This document shows, piece by piece, positions 22,988 to 31,400 of a DNA stretch of 45,250 nucleotides. Position 1 is the stretch's first letter; each line of letters begins with the position of its first letter. The stretch is from IMG/VR virus record IMGVR_UViG_3300031885_003865, positions 1-45,250 of that record; one strand, given 5' to 3'. This DNA comes from a virus. The notes beneath the pieces are model-generated. The model was not told where the DNA came from. It saw nothing but the letters and a program-made list of their open reading frames with translations, and ran no database searches. A program made the translations under genes and the position numbers.

Positions 22988-23307
22988 GTCGGGGGCGCGG
23001 ACGGGGACGACAACTGAATAGCACGCCCCGCGCGAGAGCCTCCGCGCGGGGCGTATCCGCCCGCTAGAGGATAATGCGGACGGTATGTCAAACTCCTGTA
23101 AGTGGCCGGTGTGCCCATCCAGCAAGCAGGCAGGCGGGGGGAACTCTGCGGCAATTCCCAGTGGCTGCGGCGACGCGGATGCCGGGGGATGTCAGGCATC
23201 ACACAATAGGCACCGCCCTCATCGGAGCAATTAGGCGAGGTCATCGTTAAGATCCAAGAGGGCAAGTCATATGGGTGGACAGGTTCGAGAGAGAAAGGGT
23301 GGGGTGA
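22988..23307. other. 320-base intergenic stretch at the end of the early operon
   Basis: It holds a strong hairpin (23023-23054), a weaker 6-bp stem GATGCC/GGCATC (23178-23200), and AT-richer sequence leading to the membrane-protein gene at 23308. No convincing promoter hexamers or open reading frame. The drop in GC begins here and continues to about 23690. Confidence 0.6.
23023..23054. terminator. hairpin ending the early operon
   Basis: A perfect 12-bp stem ACGCCCCGCGCG / CGCGCGGGGCGT with an 8-base loop, 36 bases after the last stop. No T-run follows, so it is a strong hairpin that may terminate with help or protect the mRNA end. Confidence 0.6.
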
Positions 23308-23682
23308 ATGTTAAGCTCCGTTCTGGTGGCGGTCATTCCGATCGTGATTGCTATATTCGGAGGCTTCTATCTGCAACAGCGGGCAGAGGCGAGGAGGCAG
23401 AGGATCGACCGATATGTGAAGTTCGTGAGAGAGCTTCGGGCCCTGTACGTCAAGTATGCGGGAGACACGCCGAAAAAAGAGGAACTCTTGGCCCAATATG
23501 CGGAGTTGTGGGCCTGCAGTTCGGACAGCGTTCTCCGAGCAGCAAAGGAGTTGTTCGATGGGATCCGCAAGGGCGGCGGCGGACACGAAGTTAGGATGCA
23601 GGAATTGGTGTTACGGATTCGGAGAGAGGTTCAGTGCCGTACAAAGAGCAAGCGCGAGGACTTCTTGATCTTGGCCCCCTAA
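23308..23682 (+). CDS. small membrane-anchored protein, AT-richer cargo candidate
   Basis: 124 residues, ATG after GGGGTG. One N-terminal hydrophobic span (about 3-22, VLVAVIPIVIAIFGGFYL) is followed by a basic-helical cytoplasmic domain (RIDRYVKFVRELRALYVKY, ELWACSSDSVLRAAKELFDG, VRMQELVLRIRREVQ). Such anchored helical proteins occur widely without assigned role. Its base composition is AT-richer than the neighbours, and it is isolated by a hairpin upstream and terminators downstream. This is the usual setting for a lysogeny-expressed moron. Confidence 0.65.
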   Translation: MLSSVLVAVIPIVIAIFGGFYLQQRAEARRQRIDRYVKFVRELRALYVKYAGDTPKKEELLAQYAELWACSSDSVLRAAKELFDGIRKGGGGHEVRMQELVLRIRREVQCRTKSKREDFLILAP

Positions 23683-23872
23683 GCAGGGCTCCTGAGGCCG
23701 ACGCAAAGGGGCGAGGGCGACAACTAACGCCTCGATGAAGCCGCGGACCTGATCCTCCGTGACGGGCATGCACAGCCGTTTTGCCTGCGTGGCGAACCAC
23801 TTTGCGCGAGCAGGATTTGCCGGCCCGACAGCGAAGCACCGCGTAGAGGCTCACGGTGGGCCTCTTTTTCAT
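23611..23872 (-). pseudogene. degraded minus-strand frame with apparent frameshift
   Basis: From 23872 the minus strand reads MKKRPTVSLYAVLRCRAGKS. A different phase then reads AKWFATQAKRLCMPVTEDQV with RGFIEALVVALAP, carrying strong coding-type third-position GC, to a TAA at 23611. The phase of the second block has no start codon before an internal ATG at 23769, and its end overlaps the plus-strand membrane gene. I read it as two parts of one broken gene. No family identified. Confidence 0.3.
23845..23869 (+). terminator. intrinsic terminator before the late regulator
   Basis: AGAGGC / GCCTCT stem with a 9-base loop, followed by a five-base T-run (23865-23869, overlapping the stem end). It would stop transcription from the membrane-protein gene. 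It overlaps the possible GTG start of the next gene. Confidence 0.6.
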
Positions 23873-24302
23873 TGTAGGGGGGTGCGGTGCCCTGAGCGCG
23901 CTGACTCGTCAGGTTGACTGGCTACTGCGCAGCCGGCGTTGGCTGCGCCAACTGGGGGACGCGGTCGGAGACGGGTCCCGGAGCATCGTCCTCCTCGGCC
24001 CGGGCGGGGGCAAGCCGGACCCAACGATGGCCGCCGGCGTCGCCCGCGAGGCGCTGTCCAGCGTCCTCGACGCCGTGGACCGCGCCCTCGCGCAGTTGCC
24101 GGCCGAGACCCGCCAGGTCGTCCGGCTGAGATACGACCTCGAGCTCCCCGTCAAGGAGGTGGCCAGGCGCTCGAACATGGCCCCCCGGACGGTCGCCCGC
24201 CGGCGCGACGACGCAAAGGCAATGGTGGCGCGGTTTCTAGGCACTGTCGGGAGACAAAGGTTGGCACGTTTCTGGCACGTTTTTGGCACGTTTGTGGCAT
24301 AA
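23856..24302 (+). CDS. ArpU/sigma-70 region 4-like late transcription regulator
   Basis: 148 residues from GTG 23856. That start lies inside the terminator hairpin, so a CTG at 23892, with GGGGGGTG seven bases upstream, is a serious alternative. The C-terminal half is sigma region 4-like: LDAVDRALAQLPAETRQVVR, LRYDLELPVKEVARRSNMAP, RTVARRRDDAKAMVARFLG. In Firmicutes phages ArpU-type proteins sit just before terminase and switch on late genes. This one precedes the promoter at 24320 and the packaging genes, matching that role. Confidence 0.8.
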   Translation: MGLFFIVGGCGALSALTRQVDWLLRSRRWLRQLGDAVGDGSRSIVLLGPGGGKPDPTMAAGVAREALSSVLDAVDRALAQLPAETRQVVRLRYDLELPVKEVARRSNMAPRTVARRRDDAKAMVARFLGTVGRQRLARFWHVFGTFVA

Positions 24303-24319
24303 ACGTGGCCGATTGGTGG

Positions 24320-24348
24320 CTGACATCTGGCGTGTCAAGTGGTACAAT
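24320..24348 (+). promoter_or_regulatory. candidate late promoter
   Basis: CTGACA (24320-24325) and TACAAT (24343-24348) with a 17-base spacer, 18 bases after the ArpU-like stop and 64 bases before an intrinsic terminator. It would drive the methyltransferase and morphogenesis genes if transcription passes the terminator. Confidence 0.65.
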
Positions 24349-24411
24349 GTGCTATAGTAGCCGGGGGCGTCGGGAGAGGTCCTCGGCGAGATGAAGCGAG
24401 AGCGTCGAGAG

Positions 24412-24434
24412 AGCAGCCGATGAGGCTGCTTTTT
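24412..24434 (+). terminator. intrinsic terminator or attenuator upstream of the late operon
   Basis: AGCAGCC / GGCTGCT stem (7 bp), 5-base loop and a five-T run. It lies between the promoter at 24320 and the methyltransferase start. The tract TGCTTTTTCATTTG resembles the tract of the terminator at 23845 (CCTCTTTTTCATTG). It suggests control of late genes by antitermination or attenuation. Confidence 0.7.
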
Positions 24435-24506
24435 CATTTGCCCCCGGGGCTGGCCAGGCAGGCAGGCTCATTCTTCGCAGGACGCGGCAAAGGACGGGCA
24501 ACTGGC

Positions 24507-25199
24507 ATGATCGACATCCAGCTCGTGGACTGCCTCGAGGGCCTCCGGGCCCTGGACGACCAGTCGGTGGACTACGTGTTCGCCGACCCGCCATACGGCA
24601 TCAACTTGCAGCCGCAGTTCACGGCCTGGGCGCCGGTGCCCAACGACGACCTGACGGCGGAGCGATACGAGGCCTGGATCGGCGAGGTACTCGGCGAGCT
24701 TCGGCGGGTGCTCAAGCCCAACACAGCGATGCATCTATGCGCGGGCTGGTCGACGGCCGACGTGGTGATGCGGGCCCTGCGCGGCGCGGCCTTCACGATC
24801 AAGGGCTGTGTCGTATGGGCGAAGGATAGCCCGGGCCTTGGCTGGCACCTGCGCCGGCAGCACGAGTTCGTGTTCCTGGCGTTCAAGGGCGCGCCGCCGA
24901 AGCCGGCCAGGGCGCCCAGCGACGCGTGGCATATCTCGAGGGTCCCTGGGCGCCGGCTGCTGCATATCTGTCAGAAGCCGGAAGAATTGGTTGAAAGAGC
25001 CATGCTCGTCTACACCAAGCCTGGCGACCTCGTGCTCGACCCGTTCTGCGGGTCAGGGACGACGCCGGCGGTGGCGCAGCGCCTGGGGCGGCGCTGCCTG
25101 GCGATGGAGGTCGACCCGGAAGTGTATCGGGTGGCAGTGGCGCGGGTAGCGCCCAACCCTGGCAGGCTTGACGTTGACAGCGTCAACCTGACACCCTGA
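24507..25199 (+). CDS. DNA adenine/cytosine-N4 methyltransferase (phage orphan)
   Basis: 230 residues from ATG 24507; the open frame upstream crosses the promoter and terminator. Catalytic motif DPPYGINLQ lies near 33-41, then the LRRVLKPNTAMHL region, and the SAM-binding DPFCGSGTTPAVAQRLGRRC near the C-terminus, in the beta-class order. It methylates DNA amino groups. DPPY is most usual for N6-adenine, but specificity cannot be read. No restriction partner is present, so it probably protects phage DNA against host restriction or tunes packaging or expression. First gene of the late operon. Confidence 0.9.
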   Translation: MIDIQLVDCLEGLRALDDQSVDYVFADPPYGINLQPQFTAWAPVPNDDLTAERYEAWIGEVLGELRRVLKPNTAMHLCAGWSTADVVMRALRGAAFTIKGCVVWAKDSPGLGWHLRRQHEFVFLAFKGAPPKPARAPSDAWHISRVPGRRLLHICQKPEELVERAMLVYTKPGDLVLDPFCGSGTTPAVAQRLGRRCLAMEVDPEVYRVAVARVAPNPGRLDVDSVNLTP

Positions 25200-25231
25200 C
25201 GACCCTGACATCCTGGCGGGAGGTGGCCTCG

Positions 25232-25792
25232 ATGCCGCCCGGCTACAGCTCGCGCTGCAAGGTATGCAACTCGCCTCAGCGTACCAAGGTCGAGGCGTGG
25301 GTCAAGGATGAGGGCGTCAGCTACCGCGAGGCTGCCCGCCGCTTGGCCGACCTAGGCGAGATGGTGAGCCACGAAGGCGTGCGTAACCACCTCACCGAGC
25401 ACTTCGACGTGCGGGCTGAGGCCCGCCTGCAGTACGAGGCCAGCAAGCAGCAGCTCCAGGCGGCCGGCGCCAAGGCGGTCGACGCCATCTGCGCCATCGA
25501 CGCCGTTATCGCCCGGGCGGCCCGGTTGAACGCCGCCGTCGCCGCCGCCCTGGCCGCCGTCGTGGGCGACAACGAAAAGGAGGCCCGCCGCCGCGCCGGG
25601 GATGGCTACGTTCTCCCCCGCGCGGCCGTCGAGCTCTTCACTGGCACGGCCAACGAGATCCGCCAGGGCGCCCTGGCCAAGCAGCGACTCCTGGGCGACG
25701 ACCCTGAGAGCCGCCAGGCGGATGCGCTGCAGACCTGGGCCGACCTGGTCGCAGCGGCAGCGGCGAAGGATGGGGGCTGTGACGATAGATAA
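25232..25792 (+). CDS. terS: terminase small subunit (putative)
   Basis: 186 residues from ATG 25232 (GGGAGGTG upstream; GTG 25223 overlaps that site). A short Cys pair (CKVC) precedes an HTH-like DNA-binding region (VSYREAARRLADLGEMVSHE, GVRNHLTEHF) and a long helical oligomerisation part. Identification relies on its place directly before, and overlapping, the large subunit. It would recognise the pac or cos site. Confidence 0.75.
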   Translation: MPPGYSSRCKVCNSPQRTKVEAWVKDEGVSYREAARRLADLGEMVSHEGVRNHLTEHFDVRAEARLQYEASKQQLQAAGAKAVDAICAIDAVIARAARLNAAVAAALAAVVGDNEKEARRRAGDGYVLPRAAVELFTGTANEIRQGALAKQRLLGDDPESRQADALQTWADLVAAAAAKDGGCDDR

Positions 25793-27188
25793 CCAAGCAG
25801 CACGCCAGGTACTTGACCGCGCCCAGCGCGAGCCGGCCTGGTTCTGGCAGTACGTCCTGGGCGCCGCCCCCTGGGCGAAGCAGGCCGAGATCCTCGAGGC
25901 GGTCTGGCGCCACCCCCGGGTGGCGGTGCGGTCCTGCCACGGCGCGGGCAAGTCGTGGAGCGCGGCGCGCGTGGTGCTGACGTTCCTCTGCGCCTGGCCG
26001 GACAGCATCGTCGTGACCACGGCGCCGACCGACCGCCAGGTGCGCAAGATCCTGTGGCAGGAGCTGCACAAGGCATACCGGGCGGGCAAGGTGAGGATTG
26101 GCGGGGAGCTGCTGCAGACCGAGCTCAGGTTCAGGCCAGGATGGTATGCATTTGGCTTCGCGACCGACGTCCCGGACAACTTCCAGGGCCTGCACGCCAA
26201 GCGGCTCCTGGCGGTGGTCGACGAGGCCGCCGGCGTCGAGCCGCCCATCTGGGACGCGGTCGAAGGCATTCTGACGAGCCAGGATGCTCACCTCCTGGCC
26301 ATCGGCAACCCAACCGACCCGGCAGGACCGTTCGCCAGGCTCTTTAAGGACGCGGACGTCCACAAGGTCCATATCAGCGCGTTCGACACGCCGAACCTGA
26401 CGGCGTTTGGCATCACCGAGGCGGATGTGGCCGCGGGCACCTGGGAGGCCAAGGTCGCCGGGCCGCTGCCGTACCCCGCCCTGGTGACGCCGGTGTGGGT
26501 GGCTGACAAGTACAGGCGGTGGGGGCCGACCTCGCCGATGTACCAGGCCCGCGTCAAGGGCGACTTCCCGGACGTCGGCGAGGACACGGTCATCCCGCTC
26601 TCCTGGGTCGAGGCGGCGCAGGCGCGCACGCTGGAGCCGATCAAGCCGGGCGAGCTCGGGGTCGACGTCGCCAGGTTCGGCACCGACAAGACGGTCATCG
26701 TCCATCGCTGTGGGCCGGTGGCGCGCATCCTGAGCGTCACGAGCAAGGAAGACACCATGGAGACCACCGGTCGGGTGGTCGCCGCGCTGGGCAAGACGAG
26801 CGCGACCGTGGCCAAGGTCGACGTTATCGGCGTGGGCGCCGGGGTCGTCGACCGCCTGGTGGAGCTGGGCAAGCCGGTGGCGGCCATGAACTCGGCCGAG
26901 GCGGCGGCCGACCCCGAGCGCTTCATCAACCGGCGCGCCGAGTGGTACTGGGGCCTGCGGGAGATGTTCGAGCGCGGGGAGATCGACCTCGACGGCGACG
27001 ACGAGCTGGCGGCGCAGCTCTCAAGCCTGAAGTACAAGTTCACGTCGCGTGGCCAGATCCAGATCGAGCCCAAGGAGAGCTTGAAGAAGCGCGGTTTGTC
27101 CAGCCCCGACCTCGCCGACGCGCTGATGCTGGCGATGGCTGACGGCGGGCCCCAGCCCTGGGAGTACTACGAAGAGGCCGAGGAGTAG
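25770..27188 (+). CDS. terL: terminase large subunit
   Basis: 472 residues from ATG 25770 (GTG 25779 is an alternative), overlapping terS by 23 bases. ATPase: SCHGAGKSW Walker A (about 55-63), LLAVVDEAAG Walker B (about 146-155), TTAP and IGNPTDPAG coupling motif. Nuclease: GVDVARFGTDKTV (about 297), DVIGVGAGVVDRL and SSPDLADALMLA supply the three acidic residues of the RNase H fold. It packages DNA into proheads and cuts it. Confidence 0.96.
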   Translation: MGAVTIDNQAARQVLDRAQREPAWFWQYVLGAAPWAKQAEILEAVWRHPRVAVRSCHGAGKSWSAARVVLTFLCAWPDSIVVTTAPTDRQVRKILWQELHKAYRAGKVRIGGELLQTELRFRPGWYAFGFATDVPDNFQGLHAKRLLAVVDEAAGVEPPIWDAVEGILTSQDAHLLAIGNPTDPAGPFARLFKDADVHKVHISAFDTPNLTAFGITEADVAAGTWEAKVAGPLPYPALVTPVWVADKYRRWGPTSPMYQARVKGDFPDVGEDTVIPLSWVEAAQARTLEPIKPGELGVDVARFGTDKTVIVHRCGPVARILSVTSKEDTMETTGRVVAALGKTSATVAKVDVIGVGAGVVDRLVELGKPVAAMNSAEAAADPERFINRRAEWYWGLREMFERGEIDLDGDDELAAQLSSLKYKFTSRGQIQIEPKESLKKRGLSSPDLADALMLAMADGGPQPWEYYEEAEE

Positions 27189-27207
27189 AGAGCGAGGTGA
27201 GCGCGAC

Positions 27208-28776
27208 GTGGCAAACCTGGTGCAGAGGATCGCCGGGCGACTCCTGGGGGTCCACCCTGACCTCCTGAGCGGCGCCAGCGTCAGCGCCCTGGTGGAGGCC
27301 ATTGCCGAGCTGCAGGACGATCAGCGGGGCTGGCGCCTGGTGGGCGACGGCGCGGGCGTGCAGGAGATCGACCCGACGCGCCTGCGCGAGCTGCAGCGTC
27401 AGGTGCAAGAGGTGTGGGCGCGTAACCCTCTCGCTGGCCAGGTGCTCGAGCTCAAGCGCAACTTCGTCTTGGGTGCCGGCGTGAGCTTCGCGGCCGAGGA
27501 CCCCGCCGTCCAGGAGGCGCTCAGGGCGTTCTGGGACGACGACCGCAACAGGATGATCCTCGCCCAGCGCGAGTGGTTCGACTCGCTGCAGCTCTTCGGC
27601 GAGCTGTGCATCAGGTTCTTCCCGGAGATCACCGGGGAGGCCCAGGTGCGGCTGATACCGCCCCTGGAGATCGCCCACGTGGTGACCAAGTCCGAGGACC
27701 GTGCAGTCCTCACGCATGTTGTTCGGGAGTGGACCGAACGTCAGTTTGATACAGTGTCAATGACTTGGCGCAGCAACGTTGAGCACTCCGGCACCCAAGG
27801 CGAGCTCATCAAGGGCAATGAGGTCTTCTGGCTATCGATCAATCACCCGCCGGGGTGGGTGCGAGGGATACCGCCGCTTTACCGCGCCCTGCCCTGGCTG
27901 AAGGCGTACGAGGAGTGGCTCAAGGACCGGGCGCGCTGGAACAAGGCCCGCTCGGCTTACGCCTGGCACAAGCAAATCAAGGGGCCGCTCGGGCAGCAAC
28001 TTGCGAACTTGGCCAAGGCGACGGCCCAGAAGGTCGGCGGCGCGCTCCGCGGGCTGGCGGGCACCCCAGCCGACCTTAAGCCGCCCAAGTCGGGGAGCGT
28101 CATCGTCTCGAGCGAGAACGTGGACTGGAAGCTCATCAATGCCCAGGTCGGCGCGGGCGACGCCGGCGAGGACGGCCGCGCGCTCAAGATGATGATCTGC
28201 GCGGCCACGAACGTGATGGAACACTACTTCGGCGATGCGTCCGTGGCGAACCTGGCCAGCGCCCAGGCGATGGAGCTGCCGATGCGCCGCGAGTACGAGT
28301 ATTTGCAGGGCCTGATGGCCTGGGTGCTGCACGCCGTGTTCCGCCGCGTGATCGCTGCCCAAGTCAAGGCGGGGCGGCTTCCCGAGCAGATCGCCGTCGT
28401 CAAGCGCCGGTGGCGGGATGGTATCACCGTCGAGGACAAGGTCGAGAAGGCCGCCGTCGACTGCTACATCGACATCAACTTCCCGGCGCTCAAGCAAGAG
28501 GAGCGGGCGCAGTTGGTGCAGGCCGCCAACTCCGAGCTACAAATGGGCGTCAAGTCACGGGCGACCGTCGCAAGCGAGCTGGGCGTCGAGGATTGGGACC
28601 AGGAGCAGGCGCTGATCGCCAAGGAGCGCGAGGAGCGGCTGGCCTGGGCGCGCGAGGAGATGAGCGTCACGTACCCGCCGTTTAGAGACGACGGGGGCGG
28701 CCGGGGTGGCGGCGGGGGCCAGGGCGAGAAGGACAAGCAGGACGACGACAAGGGCGGCGGCAAGGGTGAGAACTGA
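27208..28776 (+). CDS. portal protein
   Basis: 522 residues, GTG start with GAGGTGAG. Sequence landmarks are ARNPLAGQVLELKRNFVLGA, EWFDSLQLFGELCIRF, VRGIPPLYRALPWLKAYEEW, VSSENVDWKLINAQ and a late AQAMELPMRREYEYLQGLM. These fit SPP1/HK97-type portals of Firmicutes phages, which form the dodecameric DNA gate. The C-terminus is Gly/Asp/Lys-rich. It ends on the start codon of the next gene (TGATG). Confidence 0.9.
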   Translation: MANLVQRIAGRLLGVHPDLLSGASVSALVEAIAELQDDQRGWRLVGDGAGVQEIDPTRLRELQRQVQEVWARNPLAGQVLELKRNFVLGAGVSFAAEDPAVQEALRAFWDDDRNRMILAQREWFDSLQLFGELCIRFFPEITGEAQVRLIPPLEIAHVVTKSEDRAVLTHVVREWTERQFDTVSMTWRSNVEHSGTQGELIKGNEVFWLSINHPPGWVRGIPPLYRALPWLKAYEEWLKDRARWNKARSAYAWHKQIKGPLGQQLANLAKATAQKVGGALRGLAGTPADLKPPKSGSVIVSSENVDWKLINAQVGAGDAGEDGRALKMMICAATNVMEHYFGDASVANLASAQAMELPMRREYEYLQGLMAWVLHAVFRRVIAAQVKAGRLPEQIAVVKRRWRDGITVEDKVEKAAVDCYIDINFPALKQEERAQLVQAANSELQMGVKSRATVASELGVEDWDQEQALIAKEREERLAWAREEMSVTYPPFRDDGGGRGGGGGQGEKDKQDDDKGGGKGEN

Positions 28777-29636
28777 TGGCCGCCCTGCGGCAGGATGAGC
28801 TGCGGCGGCTGGCGGCGCGGTACGACAGCCAGCTGGCGACGCTCGAGCGCCGGTACCTGCGCGAGCTCCTGAGTGAGCTGCGCGTGGCGCGGGCGGCGAT
28901 TCACGAGAAGCTGCTGCAGGCCGACATCGCCGCATACGAAACGTGGCGGCTAACCGCGCTCGAGTACGACATCGACCGCATCATCGCCGCCGCGCAATGG
29001 CGCGTCGTGCGCGCGGTGCAGGACCACGTGGCCCAATCCGCGGCCGCGGGCGACCGGTACGCCGTCGCCGCGCTGGGGCTGGGTGGCACCGTGGCGGGCA
29101 GTTTCGGGGTGGTCAACGCCGGGGCGCTGGCGCACCTCGTGAGTTACCAGTACGGGCTCATCAGGGGCATCACCGACCAGGTCAGGAACGAGATCAAGCG
29201 CCAACTCTTGCAGGGCGTGCTGCAGGGCGAGTCGATCCCAAAGATCGCCCAGCGCCTGGTCAAGGGGACGGCGCTCGAGCGCGGGGTGTGGCCGACGGTC
29301 GAGACGCGCGCCGAGGTCATCGCGCGCACAGAGACGATCAGGGCCTACGCCCAGGCCGCTCGGTGGCAGTATCAGCGTTACGGCGTCAAAAGGGTGGTGT
29401 GGCTCACCGGGCGGGACGAGCGGGTGTGCGAGTGGTGCGCGCCGCTCGACGGCCAGCTCTTCCCGGTCGACGCGCTACCAGGCGGCGGGCCGCCTCTCCA
29501 CCCGCAGTGCCGGTGCATGGTCGCGCCGGACATTGCCGAGTCGGAGGACGAGGCGCGGGCGCGGGACGACGAGGCGGCGACGAACCTCAAGCAGGCCCAG
29601 GAGAGATTCAAGGCCAAGAAGGGGGCGCGCAAGTGA
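28776..29636 (+). CDS. SPP1 gp7/Mu F-like minor head protein
   Basis: 286 residues. The C-terminal half carries the signature: ARTETIRAYAQAARWQYQRY, VWLTGRDERVCEWCAPLDGQ, GGPPLHPQCRCMVAP (PF04233). The N-terminal half is helical. The family is carried in the capsid and influences DNA ejection. Position after the portal is normal. It overlaps neighbours by one and four bases. Confidence 0.93.
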   Translation: MAALRQDELRRLAARYDSQLATLERRYLRELLSELRVARAAIHEKLLQADIAAYETWRLTALEYDIDRIIAAAQWRVVRAVQDHVAQSAAAGDRYAVAALGLGGTVAGSFGVVNAGALAHLVSYQYGLIRGITDQVRNEIKRQLLQGVLQGESIPKIAQRLVKGTALERGVWPTVETRAEVIARTETIRAYAQAARWQYQRYGVKRVVWLTGRDERVCEWCAPLDGQLFPVDALPGGGPPLHPQCRCMVAPDIAESEDEARARDDEAATNLKQAQERFKAKKGARK

Positions 29637-30955
29637 GTCGGCAGCTGAAGCTACCGCTCGTCGAGGCGATGAGCTACGAGGACCGGCGCGCCGCGATTTA
29701 TGCGGCTCTTTCGAGCGCTGACAGCAAGTTTTCGCCCGAGATCGTTGAGACCCACGACGACTACGTCATCGTGCACGACTGGCAGTCGGAGCCGCAGCGC
29801 CACTACCGCATCGCTTACACCGTCGCCGAGGACGATTCAATCACGCTCGGCGAGCGCGTTGAAGTCGAGGTGACCTATAAGCCCGTCACCCAGGAGGCGG
29901 CACGGGGCCTCGCCGCTGGCGGCGACCTCGACGTGCTGCGCGAGGTCACGCGCCTGACCGAGGCGACCGCGGCTGACGCCGACGGCAAGGTGTGGCGGGT
30001 GACCATCATCCGGCCAGGTTGGTCCGAGAACAACCGCTACTACAGCCGGGACGTCCTGGCGGGCGCGGCGCGCCTCGTCGAGGGCGCCAAGGCCTACGCT
30101 GACCACCCCACCGAGACCGAGCTGCGCGAGCGCCCCGAGCGGAGCGTGCGCGACATCGTCGGCCACTACTCCGGCGCGCGCCAGGAGGGCGACGGCCGCG
30201 TGACCGCCGACCTGCACGTGCTGGAGTCGGCGGCCTGGCTCAAGGCGATCCTGCGCGAGGCGCCGCGCCTCGTCGGCATCTCGATCAACGCGCTGGGCAA
30301 GACCAGCAGCGGCATCGCCGAGGGACGCAGCGGCGTCCTGGTCGACGCCATCGGGCGCATCCAGGGGGCCGATGTTGTTACGGAACCGGCGGCGGGCGGG
30401 TCCATCGACCGCCTCGTCGCTAGCAAGAGAAGGGAGACTGAGGACGTGGAGTTCAAGGACATCACGCTCGAGGCCCTGCGTCAGAACCGGCCCGACCTGG
30501 TCAAGGTGGTCGGGGAGCAGGTGCTCAAGGAGGCGCGACCGGCGGCGGAGGAGGCCGTGAAGCCCTTGCGCGAGGCACTGGAGGCGGCGCAAAAGACGAA
30601 CGCCGCACTCGGCGCCCGGGTCGTGCAGCTCGAGGCGCGCGACATCGTCAGCGCCCGCCTGGGTAAGTCGAACCTGCCCGAGGCGGCCAGGGCGCGGGTG
30701 CGCCAGCTCGTCGAGGCCTCGACGCCGCTTAAGGCGGATGGGGCACTCGACGTCGAGGCGTTGGACAAGCAGCTGGGCGGGGCCATCATCGCTGAGCAGG
30801 AGTACATCAAGCAGGTCGGCGGGTCGGCGGTGCGCGGCGCGGGGGCGGGGGACGTCACCCCTGGCGCAGTCGTGACCGAGGCGGCGACCAAGGCGGAAGC
30901 GGCACTCGATGCGGCCTTTGGCATCCAGGCGCCGGCGGCGGTCGCCGCCAAGTAG
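29633..30955 (+). CDS. prohead protease fused to scaffold
   Basis: 440 residues from the GTG that overlaps the previous stop (GTGA). An N-terminal unique domain (about 1-85) is followed by a protease-like region (about 110-265: VWRVTIIRPGWSENNRYYSR, AKAYADHP, VGHYSG, LVGISINALGKTSSG, GADVVTEPAAGGSIDRLV) typical of phage maturation proteases. After about residue 270 comes a long scaffold-type coiled coil (EAVKPLREALEAAQKTNAAL). Protease and scaffold are separate genes in many phages; here they are one chain that probably self-cleaves. Confidence 0.8.
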   Translation: MSRQLKLPLVEAMSYEDRRAAIYAALSSADSKFSPEIVETHDDYVIVHDWQSEPQRHYRIAYTVAEDDSITLGERVEVEVTYKPVTQEAARGLAAGGDLDVLREVTRLTEATAADADGKVWRVTIIRPGWSENNRYYSRDVLAGAARLVEGAKAYADHPTETELRERPERSVRDIVGHYSGARQEGDGRVTADLHVLESAAWLKAILREAPRLVGISINALGKTSSGIAEGRSGVLVDAIGRIQGADVVTEPAAGGSIDRLVASKRRETEDVEFKDITLEALRQNRPDLVKVVGEQVLKEARPAAEEAVKPLREALEAAQKTNAALGARVVQLEARDIVSARLGKSNLPEAARARVRQLVEASTPLKADGALDVEALDKQLGGAIIAEQEYIKQVGGSAVRGAGAGDVTPGAVVTEAATKAEAALDAAFGIQAPAAVAAK

Positions 30956-31000
30956 GTCCGTCATCGAGGTTGAGCACAAGCACCCGGGAGGTGAGCAGTT

Positions 31001-31357
31001 GTGGCAACGAACCATGTTCAAGATGGCCAATACCTGCGCCTGGTCGTCACGGCCGATCCCGAGTTGGCGCCCGTGGCCTCCGGCGATCCCGTCGCCGTCG
31101 GCCAGATCGCCGGCGTGGCGCTCGTCGACAGCGACGCCGCCGGTGAGTCGACCGTCGATACCGCGGGCGTCTACGAACTCGCGGTCGAGGGCGTCAACGG
31201 TGAGGCCGACTCGGCCGTGGCGATCGGCGATGCCCTTTACTACGTCGCCCTCGGCGATCCACCGCTCTCGAAGACGTCGACCGGCGTGCTCTTTGGGCAC
31301 GCCCTGGGGACCGTCGCAGAGGGCGCGACCGCGACCATCGCGGTCAAGTTGAAGTAG
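31001..31357 (+). CDS. capsid decoration/stabilisation protein (DUF2190-like)
   Basis: 118 residues of beta-rich sequence: GQYLRLVVTADPELAPVASG, VGQIAGVALVDSD, YELAVEG, VAIGDALYYVALGDPPLSKT, FGHALGTVAEGATATIAVKL. This is the DUF2190 (PF09956) pattern of capsid cement proteins located before the major capsid gene. GTG with GGGAGGTG. Confidence 0.85.
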   Translation: MATNHVQDGQYLRLVVTADPELAPVASGDPVAVGQIAGVALVDSDAAGESTVDTAGVYELAVEGVNGEADSAVAIGDALYYVALGDPPLSKTSTGVLFGHALGTVAEGATATIAVKLK

Positions 31358-31400
31358 CGGCCCGAGTCCGACGCGACTATCAGTTCAGGGGGTGAACCGG

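Noticed and set aside
23271-23594. Alternative frame of 107 codons overlapping the membrane-protein gene
   Set aside because: Low-complexity basic sequence with no hydrophobic or domain pattern. The 23308 frame has a clear membrane span and better ribosome binding site.
28943-29632. Upstream extension of the protease-scaffold frame to a 670-codon product
   Set aside because: The extra part is Arg/Gly-rich shadow sequence over the minor head gene. The GTGA overlap at 29633 is the natural start.
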